NCBI GenBank assembly: GCA_022707945.1
Contig: JAKIZQ010000051.1
Location: forward strand, 1 to 5,144
Origin: Bdellovibrionales bacterium
GTDB taxonomy: Bacteria; Bdellovibrionota; JAFGOL01
Reading direction: 5' to 3'
DNA: 5,144 bases
A model generated the notes under the pieces. The model was not told the origin of the DNA and made no database searches. It saw nothing but the letters and a program-made list of their open reading frames with translations. Positions 1-5,144 of this stretch are shown here, piece after piece; the first letter of the stretch is position 1, and each line of letters begins with the position of its first letter. The translations under genes were made by a program, and so were the position numbers.

Positions 1-70
1 AATCAGCAGGATCAGCACAAAAAAGAGCTCCACTCAAAGAAAAGATAAACACAAAAACAAATTTAAGCAT
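1..70 (-). CDS. Exported protein of unknown function, N-terminal 23 codons only
   Basis: An ATG at 70..68 opens a frame that runs off the left edge of the window. The visible 23 residues begin MLKFVFVFIFSLSGALFCAD: one lysine, a hydrophobic stretch of about 14 residues, then a polar turn, which is the layout of a Sec signal peptide. Cleavage after the Ala that follows the Cys is plausible. The residues before the Cys (A-L-F) do not make a good lipobox, so a lipoprotein is less likely but not excluded. The start is well supported by a perfect AGGAGG seven bases upstream. The mature protein lies outside the window, so no function can be given. It is clearly not ribosomal protein L35 (rpmI), the usual neighbour downstream of infC. 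Confidence 0.8.
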   Translation of the reverse strand, partial: MLKFVFVFIFSLSGALFCADPAD

Positions 71-77
71 AGTAAAA

Positions 78-83
78 CCTCCT
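78..83 (-). promoter_or_regulatory. Shine-Dalgarno site of the exported-protein gene
   Basis: The minus strand reads AGGAGG seven bases before the ATG at 70. This is a full anti-16S match at ideal spacing. It fixes the start of the truncated gene and shows that the gene is translated independently of infC. Confidence 0.85.
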
Positions 84-90
84 GTTTTTT

Positions 91-99
91 ATTATATCA
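91..99 (-). promoter_or_regulatory. Candidate extended -10 promoter before the exported-protein gene
   Basis: On the minus strand the 38-base gap after infC contains TGATATAAT, a consensus TATAAT (96..91) preceded by the TGn extension (99..97). The best -35 hexamer at 17-base spacing is TAGTTA, which matches TTGACA at only three of six positions. Recognition would therefore rest on the extended -10. Initiation would fall near 84, leaving a leader of roughly 15 bases that barely contains the ribosome binding site. In DNA this AT-rich the match could be chance. Confidence 0.35.
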
Positions 100-111
100 C
101 TTTTTATATCA
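92..111 (-). repeat. Tandem 8-base direct repeat TGATATAA, 12-base period
   Basis: The octamer TGATATAA occurs on the minus strand at 111..104 and again at 99..92, separated by AAAG. The first copy contains the TGA stop codon of infC and the second contains the candidate -10 element. It may be a small tandem duplication or a coincidence of AT-rich sequence. No hairpin with a T-tract, and so no intrinsic terminator, is visible in this gap. Confidence 0.5.
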
Positions 112-657
112 TTTAACTAGTTGTGTCTTTGCTGGTGCAAGTTGAAGGAACATCTTTTTACCTTCCATCTTAACGTCTGATTCTATTACTGCTATTTGTG
201 ATACAGCCTCTTTAATACGAGTAACAAGAATGTCTCCCAATTGTTTGTGGGCCATTTCTCTTCCTCTAAAAACTATACACACCTTTACTTTATCTCCTTC
301 CTCTAAGAAACGAGTAATGTGCTTTACCTTAAAATCAAAATCATGTTTATCTATGTTAGGCCTAAACTGTACCTCTTTTATATCTACGACCACTTGTTTC
401 TTTTTGGCCTCTTGCTGTTTCTTTTTTTGCTCATATTTATATTTACCATAATCTATTATCTTACAGACAGGGGGTTTACTGTTTGGATCAACCTCTACAA
501 GATCAAGCCCTTTTTCTTTTGCCATAGAAATAGCTTCCCTTGTATTAACAACTCCCTGCATCTTTCCTTCATCGTCGATAAGTCTAACCTCATAATCCCT
601 GATCGATTCATTAACTCTCGGTCCTTTTTCTTCTCTCTTAAATCTTTCAAATGCCAT
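109..657 (-). CDS. infC: Translation initiation factor IF-3
   Basis: IF-3 binds the 30S subunit, keeps it apart from 50S and proofreads the initiator tRNA and start codon in the cytoplasm. The 182-residue product is full length for the family. An N-terminal extension of about 13 basic residues is followed by the N-domain (about 14-75, opening RVNESIRDYEVRLID), which carries the family signature KIIDYGKYKYEQ (66-77). A lysine-rich linker helix (about 76-88) leads to the C-domain (about 89-176, with VQFRP at 96-100 and FRGREMAH at 130-137). The start is ATG at 657; an in-frame TAA lies three codons further upstream. The rare AUU/AUA/AUC start used for autoregulation in several bacteria is therefore absent. 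The gene begins 17 bases after the peptidase gene. rpmI and rplT do not follow it, which is unusual. Confidence 0.97.
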   Translation of the reverse strand: MAFERFKREEKGPRVNESIRDYEVRLIDDEGKMQGVVNTREAISMAKEKGLDLVEVDPNSKPPVCKIIDYGKYKYEQKKKQQEAKKKQVVVDIKEVQFRPNIDKHDFDFKVKHITRFLEEGDKVKVCIVFRGREMAHKQLGDILVTRIKEAVSQIAVIESDVKMEGKKMFLQLAPAKTQLVK

Positions 658-670
658 AAAAGCGTTTTAT

Positions 671-676
671 CCTCCT
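671..676 (-). promoter_or_regulatory. infC Shine-Dalgarno site fused to the upstream stop codon
   Basis: The minus strand reads TAGGAGG, where TAG (677..675) is the stop of the peptidase gene and AGGAGG (676..671) is the anti-16S match for infC. The 13-base spacer to the infC ATG is longer than the usual 5-9. An in-frame TAA lies between site and ATG, and no ATG, GTG, TTG or AUU/AUA/AUC codon in frame lies closer to the site. Ribosomes ending the peptidase would stop exactly on the infC site, which suggests translational coupling. Confidence 0.75.
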
Positions 677-1424
677 AATTTATATTACATTCCGGCTGAT
701 TTTTATTACCGGTTCTAGCCATTTTAATACCAATCTCTTCCATAAATAACCTTATACCTAAACACTGCATTGCGACCCTTTTAGACAGGTCTTTAATCCC
801 TTTGGATGTTTCCACACCATAAGCAGGAATACCGAGCTCATAAAGAGCATAATAAGTTGCAGAGCCTCTTTGTTCTGGATATTTAGTAGCATCACTTTTG
901 GTATCCTGAAAATTAAGATAAAAATAATGACCTTTATCCTGTATCTTTGAATTAAGTTCATTCACCACATTATTCGCTACTGTCTTAAGCTTTATATCGT
1001 CTATAACTATTGATTGGCCATAATATTTATTGTTCTTTCCATAAAAACCTTTTGCTTCGTGCAAAGAGATCACCATGTCTGCTTGTTTCATTAATTCCTT
1101 TAGTTCTTTAACCACTTCATACTCATAATCATTAACACCGTCTTTTTCATCCTTGAAGATCCTATTCATATCAAGATTTATATATCTTTTATTCTTTAAT
1201 AAAGCCTTTTTATTAGCATAGGGGACAAGTATAAGCTTGCCTTTTTTTAGTTCAATATCCTTATAAAGCTCTACAGCCTTTGGCCCAGCAGGTTCATCTC
1301 CATGTATGCCAGCTATTACCATTAGAACAGGACCTTTCTCCTGCCCTTTCAAAGTATAGATGTCCAAACCAGATGCATCAATATTGAGACCAAAAAACAA
1401 ATATATAATAACAAGGAACATCAT
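675..1424 (-). CDS. Exported zinc carboxypeptidase/deacylase, M14/M99/AstE-AspA type
   Basis: This is a predicted metallohydrolase of 249 residues. The first 18 or so residues (MMFLVIIYLFFGLN...DAS) form a hydrophobic export signal, with no positive charge in front of the hydrophobic core. The zinc site is visible: the HxxE motif in GIHGDEP (H41, E44) and a third ligand in SLHEA (H122). NLDMNRIF (83-90, N87-R88) matches the substrate-carboxylate-binding Asn-Arg of the M14 superfamily, and E205 in YGVETSKG is the likely catalytic glutamate. About 78 residues separate E44 from H122, closer to AstE/AspA deacylases and M99 peptidases such as Csd4 than to classical carboxypeptidase A. Only the catalytic domain is present; Csd4 has extra domains. 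Export suggests trimming of peptidoglycan peptides rather than arginine catabolism, but the substrate is inferred. The gene overlaps the membrane-protein gene by ATGA, and a second ATG follows immediately. Confidence 0.85.
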   Translation of the reverse strand: MMFLVIIYLFFGLNIDASGLDIYTLKGQEKGPVLMVIAGIHGDEPAGPKAVELYKDIELKKGKLILVPYANKKALLKNKRYINLDMNRIFKDEKDGVNDYEYEVVKELKELMKQADMVISLHEAKGFYGKNNKYYGQSIVIDDIKLKTVANNVVNELNSKIQDKGHYFYLNFQDTKSDATKYPEQRGSATYYALYELGIPAYGVETSKGIKDLSKRVAMQCLGIRLFMEEIGIKMARTGNKNQPECNIN

Positions 1425-3439
1425 GGTGTTCTCCTTAATAAGAGAACGTTATAAACAACTATCGTTATGAATGTTAAACCCAAAATAATGGATATCTCAG
1501 TTAAAGAGAATAAGTACATATCAAGCAGGAATAAAGAAGACATCCCTGCGCCAACACCACAAAGGTACATGCTTAATAAACTTATTTTTGAATATTTTTT
1601 TACTTCACTAAAAGCAAATATCAAACCAAATACCATTCCCAACAATAAAGGATATAAAGAATAATAGCCCAGTACAAATATCAGTGGCAGGACAAAGATC
1701 GTCGTTAGAACAAAAAGAAATTTATTGATCATTTTCCATGCAACAAAAAGAGTGGACATCAAAGAAGAGACAAGAAACAGAGCTAAGTATGGAGTAAAGA
1801 TACTAAAAGAATTTACTTTGAACATTTGATTTATAAGTAAAGACAAGGCAAAACCAGCTCCAAGTATCATAACATATATAAACACCGAGGGTTCTAATAT
1901 ATTATTCAAGTATGAAGGTCTAAATACATGAGCAAGATACAGCAATAACAATAACAAAACCATCCCTGTAACTATAAAAGCAACCTGCAAATATTTTGAG
2001 TTCATTTTTTGTGGTACAGTGTCATGTATCTTTATTATAGTACCATCAAAGAAGTCCTTTGCTTTAGCATATTCATACTCAACACCAAGAGCAAGATATC
2101 TATATTTAATAACAGATGGATCTGCACTTATATTACTAGGATCTTTGCTTGCCATAAGAAACCTAAAGCCGTTCAGGTCTGAAACATGAACAGAGCCATA
2201 TATCGTGTAGAGTATGTTCTGTAATCTGCCCTCTAAATTTACTGGAAGTTCTGTCTTTATTAGTTCTTTTGATAAAACTATTGTAAAGGTACCAGAGTCT
2301 AATAATTTACCAGCCAACAATTTAAACATACTTCTGCTAAGACCAGCTTTTGTTCCATAGCCTCTAACAGTTGGAGGGAAAAATATGATCATCCCATATT
2401 TATTCATTAATTGTTCTTTACCAGATATAACAACGAAGGTGTTCGAGATATCTGATGATGCATAGTTCTCCCATATCTTTGTATAAAGAGGGTCAGTAGG
2501 AAGATAGTGAACTACTCCTACCTTTGGCATCTTGCTAAGAACAGAGAATAAACCTAACGGTGAATCCCCAACGACCAATATATTACCCGGTCTATTGTTT
2601 TGCAGTACAGCAAAACAAAGTGAAAGTTCTTCTTCATAAGATAAAGGATAGCTAAAAGTTCTTCTTCCATTCTCTAAAAAAAGTATGTGTTCTCTAGCAC
2701 TTTCTTGGCTTATTTGCACCTCTACATTCCTAGAGTTTGTAGTGTATGAGCTAAGATATTCATAGCCTCTAACATGTTCCTTACTCTTTAACGCTAATTT
2801 ATTCGCAGGAAAAAAAATCACCAAGAGAGATATTAAGACAGGAGCAACAGCAACATATTTACGTGTTCTTATAAAACCCAGCAAACCAAGCTCATAAGAC
2901 ATCAATAATGCAAGATATAACACCAACGACATTTTTATAATCAGTATAAGACCGCTCAAGGTCCAATCACCAACAACAGAATAGATACCAGCAAGCCCTG
3001 CGCCTAGAATGAACATAACTATAATACTAAGACCACTAGCTCTACGCCATAAAGACAAATACATAAAGAAACAATACGACCAGATAACGCTCACTATAGC
3101 TATGGAGAATAAAAGTAAACCAGCATTCTCAACTGTTATCAACGAGAGGGTAAATATAAGCAACAACGTCAATAAAGGTGCATAAACAAAAATTAATTCA
3201 GATGAAGGCCTTTTAAATACTCTATTAAAAACATAAAGAAGGAGACCAGATACAAACAGTGTTAAACCCATAATCAAAATATAATATGGGTTATCTGATA
3301 CCATTATCCTATACAGTCCCTTTGAGGAAATGCCCATGAACATAAAAAAGCTTGAGCTGAATAAAAGGCTAAAGAACAAGAAAATTCCTGCTCCAATAAA
3401 ATTAAAAGGCAATGTTTTTCTTCTTTCTTGTTGGTTCAT
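1421..3439 (-). CDS. Polytopic membrane protein with degenerate spermidine-synthase-like domain
   Basis: The 672-residue protein has three parts. Seven hydrophobic segments (about 13-36, 51-71, 82-102, 107-130, 137-157, 162-181, 193-211) are followed by a soluble region (about 212-480) and seven more helices (about 482-502, 516-537, 547-567, 572-592, 594-612, 618-640, 645-667). The soluble region follows the order of spermidine synthases fused to membrane domains: FLENGRRTFSYP then YEEE (254-271), a Rossmann strand and loop NILVVGDSPLG (286-296), PTDP (314-317), SGKEQL (339-344), YGMIIFFPP (348-356), and HDTVP (472-476) where related proteins have NTDxxP. Active-site features are lost: the glycine-rich GGGxG is VGDSPLG, the DG after strand 4 is SG, and the catalytic Asp of the YDVIIxD motif is Phe354. 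Aminopropyl transfer is therefore unlikely; a binding, scaffold or transport role is inferred. The ATG at 3439 overlaps the MerR stop (ATGA), with no Shine-Dalgarno site. Confidence 0.75.
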   Translation of the reverse strand: MNQQERRKTLPFNFIGAGIFLFFSLLFSSSFFMFMGISSKGLYRIMVSDNPYYILIMGLTLFVSGLLLYVFNRVFKRPSSELIFVYAPLLTLLLIFTLSLITVENAGLLLFSIAIVSVIWSYCFFMYLSLWRRASGLSIIVMFILGAGLAGIYSVVGDWTLSGLILIIKMSLVLYLALLMSYELGLLGFIRTRKYVAVAPVLISLLVIFFPANKLALKSKEHVRGYEYLSSYTTNSRNVEVQISQESAREHILFLENGRRTFSYPLSYEEELSLCFAVLQNNRPGNILVVGDSPLGLFSVLSKMPKVGVVHYLPTDPLYTKIWENYASSDISNTFVVISGKEQLMNKYGMIIFFPPTVRGYGTKAGLSRSMFKLLAGKLLDSGTFTIVLSKELIKTELPVNLEGRLQNILYTIYGSVHVSDLNGFRFLMASKDPSNISADPSVIKYRYLALGVEYEYAKAKDFFDGTIIKIHDTVPQKMNSKYLQVAFIVTGMVLLLLLLYLAHVFRPSYLNNILEPSVFIYVMILGAGFALSLLINQMFKVNSFSIFTPYLALFLVSSLMSTLFVAWKMINKFLFVLTTIFVLPLIFVLGYYSLYPLLLGMVFGLIFAFSEVKKYSKISLLSMYLCGVGAGMSSLFLLDMYLFSLTEISIILGLTFITIVVYNVLLLRRTP
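1431..1436 (-). promoter_or_regulatory. Shine-Dalgarno site of the peptidase gene
   Basis: AAGGAG on the minus strand lies six bases before the first ATG (1424) and nine before the second (1421). Both starts are usable and differ by one Met. The site lies inside the last codons of the membrane-protein gene, so that gene's C-terminal Arg-Arg-Thr-Pro is encoded by overlapping signal sequence. Confidence 0.8.
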
Positions 3440-3825
3440 GATCTGGGTATTTTATTTTCCATATCTGCTTTGATCCTTTGAATATGGTCCCTTATATCTT
3501 GAAGCTCTTCTTTGATAACAGACAAGAGTTCTTTTGGTACGGCATTCTCTGAAAGGTCCTGCTCATCGGCAGCAACATCTTTGCCAGAAAGTTTTTTCTT
3601 TGCACCAGCAATACTATATCCTTCTACATAAAGAAGTTTCTTTACCTGCTCGAACAGGTCTATATCCTGCTGACAATAAAGTCTTTGTCCGCCCTCTGTT
3701 TTTTCACCAAGAATGAAACTAGAGAACTCCGTTTCCCAGTACCTAAGCACATGCGGCTTAAGGTCCAGCATATTTGCGACATCACCTATTCTGTATCTTT
3801 TTACTTCGGTGGACACTTCTAACAT
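3436..3825 (-). CDS. MerR-family transcriptional regulator, short form
   Basis: A 129-residue cytoplasmic DNA-binding protein. The winged helix-turn-helix occupies about residues 11-80: YRIGDVANMLDLKPHVLRYWE (11-31) is the helix-turn-helix, EGGQRLY (44-50) is the wing, and the helix pair through VEGYSIAGAKKKL completes the domain. A charged, heptad-like helix (about 97-125) should form the dimerising coiled coil. There is no separate ligand domain and only one cysteine (C51), so metal sensing of the classical MerR kind is not supported. Short MerR genes of this type commonly sit after pheT-ihfA; their targets are generally unknown. The gene starts 8 bases after the ihfA stop. No good ribosome binding site precedes the ATG at 3825, so reinitiation after ihfA is likely. 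Its stop overlaps the membrane-protein start. Confidence 0.92.
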   Translation of the reverse strand: MLEVSTEVKRYRIGDVANMLDLKPHVLRYWETEFSSFILGEKTEGGQRLYCQQDIDLFEQVKKLLYVEGYSIAGAKKKLSGKDVAADEQDLSENAVPKELLSVIKEELQDIRDHIQRIKADMENKIPRS

Positions 3826-3833
3826 TTATTTTA

Positions 3834-4115
3834 TCAGGAACCTTTATTCACAGAGTCCCTTAAGACCTGTGAAGGTTTAAAGGTAAGCACCCTTCTTGCA
3901 GATATTTCTATGCTCTCACCTGTTTGAGGGTTCCTTCCTATTCTTGATCTTTTGGTCCTTACCATGAAGTTACCAAAACCAGATATTTTGATGTGCTCTC
4001 CATTAACGAGAGTTGATTTCATCATATCAAAAAGCTTCTCTACAAGGTCTGAGGCTTCTTTCTTTGTTCCTCCTATTTGTTCAAAAACCTTGTTCACTAG
4101 ATCTGCCTTTGTCAT
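3834..4115 (-). CDS. ihfA: IHF/HU-family DNA-bending protein, IHF-alpha-like
   Basis: A nucleoid protein of 93 residues that bends DNA as a dimer. Two N-terminal helices (MTKADLVNKVFEQIG and KKEASDLVEKLFDMM) are followed by the family core KISGFGNF (43-50), the beta-arm GRNPQTGE (60-67) with intercalating Pro63, then ARRV (73-76) and FKPSQ (79-83). The length and the TKADLV start match IHF-alpha, and the position behind pheT is the same as ihfA in Escherichia coli. A homodimeric HU cannot be excluded because no IHF-beta partner is in the window. I chose ATG 4115: a longer reading from TTG 4130 would put the first codons inside the ribosome binding site. It probably shares the pheT transcript. 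Confidence 0.93.
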   Translation of the reverse strand: MTKADLVNKVFEQIGGTKKEASDLVEKLFDMMKSTLVNGEHIKISGFGNFMVRTKRSRIGRNPQTGESIEISARRVLTFKPSQVLRDSVNKGS

Positions 4116-4122
4116 TTTAAAA

Positions 4123-4128
4123 CCCTCC
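4123..4128 (-). promoter_or_regulatory. Shine-Dalgarno site that fixes the ihfA start
   Basis: GGAGGG on the minus strand lies seven bases before the ATG at 4115. The TTG that would give a five-residue extension is at 4130..4128 and overlaps this site, so it cannot be the start used with it. Confidence 0.85.
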
Positions 4129-4145
4129 AAATATTATTCAGTCCC

Positions 4146-4159
4146 AATAGGCCCCTATT
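4146..4159 (-). repeat. Short dyad in the pheT-ihfA gap
   Basis: The minus strand reads AATAGG-GG-CCTATT, six perfectly complementary bases on each side of a GG centre. A two-base loop is too tight for a full hairpin, and no T-tract follows, so this is not an intrinsic terminator. A dimeric protein could bind it as an operator in DNA, or it may be chance. The gap (4116..4171) otherwise holds only the ihfA ribosome binding site; no convincing promoter is seen. Confidence 0.4.
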
Positions 4160-4171
4160 TCACCAGATAAC

Positions 4172-5144
4172 TCATCGAATTTCAATAGAAAATTCTTTTT
4201 TTAGGAGTTCCTGAAGCTTTTTAATGCCTTCATCGACCTCAGTATCTTTAAGCGTTCTTTCTGGACTCTCAAAAACGAACATATAAGCAATACTTTTTTT
4301 ACCGTCTGGGACACCCTTTCCTTTATAAAGGTCAAAAACGCCATATTCCTTAAGACCCGCTATCTTGGCCTTTTTTATGGTCTGCATCATGTCTATATCC
4401 CTTACTTTAGAATCAACCAAGAATGAAAGGTCCCTTCTTACACTTGGGAATTTAGGTAATTCCTTAAAAACAGGAACACCATTAAAAACGTCCTTAAGAA
4501 TATCCAAATGGATCTCTATTACATAAAGATCCAAACCCTCAAGGTCAAACTTTAAAGCAGTATCTGGATGTAGTTTACCGATATGACCACAAGGCCTTCC
4601 ACAACATTTAATTATGGCAGAGCTACCTGGATTAAGATACTGGACCTCTGAATCCTTAAAGGCATGAAGTTCAAAACTAGGTACTCTTAAATATTCAAGT
4701 AAAGTGTAAAGATCGCCCTTGGCTGTATAAAAATCTATTTTTCTTTCCTTATCTACGCTCCAGTTCTCTACGTCGTTAATTCTTCCGCTAAGCACACAGC
4801 AAAGTCTGTCGTGTTCATTTGCTACTGTGTAGGTTGGAGCAGGTTTTTCGTTAGTACTATAACTATGTTTTGGACGATATACCTTACCTATCTCGAACAT
4901 TTTTAGGTCCATATTCCTTCTGTTAATATTGTATTTAACAGCTTCTAACAAACCAGACAACATCTCTACTCTCATTACCTTCATCGTCTCTGTTATTGGG
5001 TTAAGAACCTTTATTACAGAATTATCGTCATACCCCATGAGTTTGTGATGAGACTCAGGCACGAACGTATAGGTAAGTGCCTCAAGATATCCTAAACCCT
5101 TAAGTGTGTGTTTTATTTTCTTAGATACAAGATCTAGCTCGGTA
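4172..5144 (-). CDS. pheT: Phenylalanyl-tRNA synthetase beta subunit, C-terminal 323 residues
   Basis: PheT pairs with PheS as an alpha2-beta2 enzyme that charges tRNA-Phe; beta supplies editing and tRNA binding. The frame is open to the right edge, so the gene is cut 5' by the window and not by mutation. A GTG at 5062 is only an internal Val codon: the preceding in-frame residues (KGLGYLEALTYTFVPE) are typical PheT sequence. Visible parts are the catalytic-like core of the beta subunit (about visible residues 1-220, with NPITETMKVMR, MFEIGKVY, LNPGSSA and GHIGKLHP) and the C-terminal anticodon-binding ferredoxin-like domain (about 227-323, opening FKELPKFPSVRRDLSFLV and ending at Arg). The editing B3/B4 domains and N-terminal part would lie outside. 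The stop is 56 bases before ihfA, and the genes are probably co-transcribed. Confidence 0.97.
   Translation of the reverse strand, partial: TELDLVSKKIKHTLKGLGYLEALTYTFVPESHHKLMGYDDNSVIKVLNPITETMKVMRVEMLSGLLEAVKYNINRRNMDLKMFEIGKVYRPKHSYSTNEKPAPTYTVANEHDRLCCVLSGRINDVENWSVDKERKIDFYTAKGDLYTLLEYLRVPSFELHAFKDSEVQYLNPGSSAIIKCCGRPCGHIGKLHPDTALKFDLEGLDLYVIEIHLDILKDVFNGVPVFKELPKFPSVRRDLSFLVDSKVRDIDMMQTIKKAKIAGLKEYGVFDLYKGKGVPDGKKSIAYMFVFESPERTLKDTEVDEGIKKLQELLKKEFSIEIR

Noticed and set aside
84..108. Intrinsic terminator after infC
   Set aside because: The T/A runs lack a stable GC stem, so no hairpin can be supported.
230..678. Plus-strand open frames across infC
   Set aside because: They are antisense to a clear infC gene, have no ribosome binding site and encode low-complexity Phe/Leu/Ser-rich sequence typical of shadows of Lys-rich proteins.
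758..961. Overlapping minus-strand frame inside the peptidase gene
   Set aside because: It lies wholly within the peptidase gene, which has intact motifs in its own frame up to residue 249; no frameshift is needed.
1467..1664. Plus-strand frame antisense to the C-terminus of the membrane protein
   Set aside because: No ribosome binding site or recognisable domain, and the opposite strand has a long uninterrupted coding frame.
3436..3825. Metal-sensing MerR (mercury, copper or zinc type)
   Set aside because: Only one cysteine is present and no metal-binding loop is seen after the coiled coil.
4116..4130. Five-residue N-terminal extension of the IHF/HU protein from TTG 4130
   Set aside because: The TTG overlaps the GGAGGG ribosome binding site of the ATG at 4115, and the family normally begins at MTKADLV.
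5060..5062. GTG as the start of a separate 296-residue gene
   Set aside because: The frame stays open to the window edge and the residues before it match PheT, so this GTG is an internal Val codon.

Overview
All genes lie on the minus strand, so transcription runs from high to low coordinates. The DNA is AT-rich (by eye, mid-to-high 30s percent GC) and tightly packed, with gaps of at most about 60 bases and two 4-base ATGA overlaps. It looks like a chromosomal operon of a Gram-negative-type bacterium rather than mobile DNA: I see no transposase, integrase, phage gene, tRNA, rRNA or CRISPR repeat. The pheT > IHF/HU > MerR order is common in Proteobacteria, Desulfobacterota and related or candidate phyla. 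An AT-rich uncultured lineage such as Omnitrophota would fit, but this is a guess and the window does not prove it.

Layout in transcription order: (1) the C-terminal part of pheT (phenylalanyl-tRNA synthetase beta), cut by the right edge of the window (5144..4172); (2) an IHF/HU DNA-bending protein (4115..3834); (3) a small MerR-family regulator (3825..3436); (4) a 672-residue membrane protein with about 14 helices and a central spermidine-synthase-like domain that has lost its key acidic residues (3439..1421); (5) a short exported zinc carboxypeptidase or deacylase of the M14/M99/AstE type (1424..675); (6) infC, translation initiation factor IF-3 (657..109); (7) the first 23 codons of an exported protein cut by the left edge (70..1).

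The housekeeping genes (pheT, ihfA, infC) frame a three-gene cassette of regulator, membrane protein and secreted peptidase. Its junctions are two ATGA overlaps and a TAGGAGG stop/Shine-Dalgarno fusion, so translation of regulator, membrane protein, peptidase and infC is probably coupled. infC is not followed by rpmI-rplT as it is in most bacteria; the next gene encodes an exported protein and has its own strong ribosome binding site and a possible extended -10 promoter. The least understood element is gene 4, an apparently non-catalytic aminopropyltransferase-like domain held between two membrane bundles and next to a possible cell-wall peptidase.
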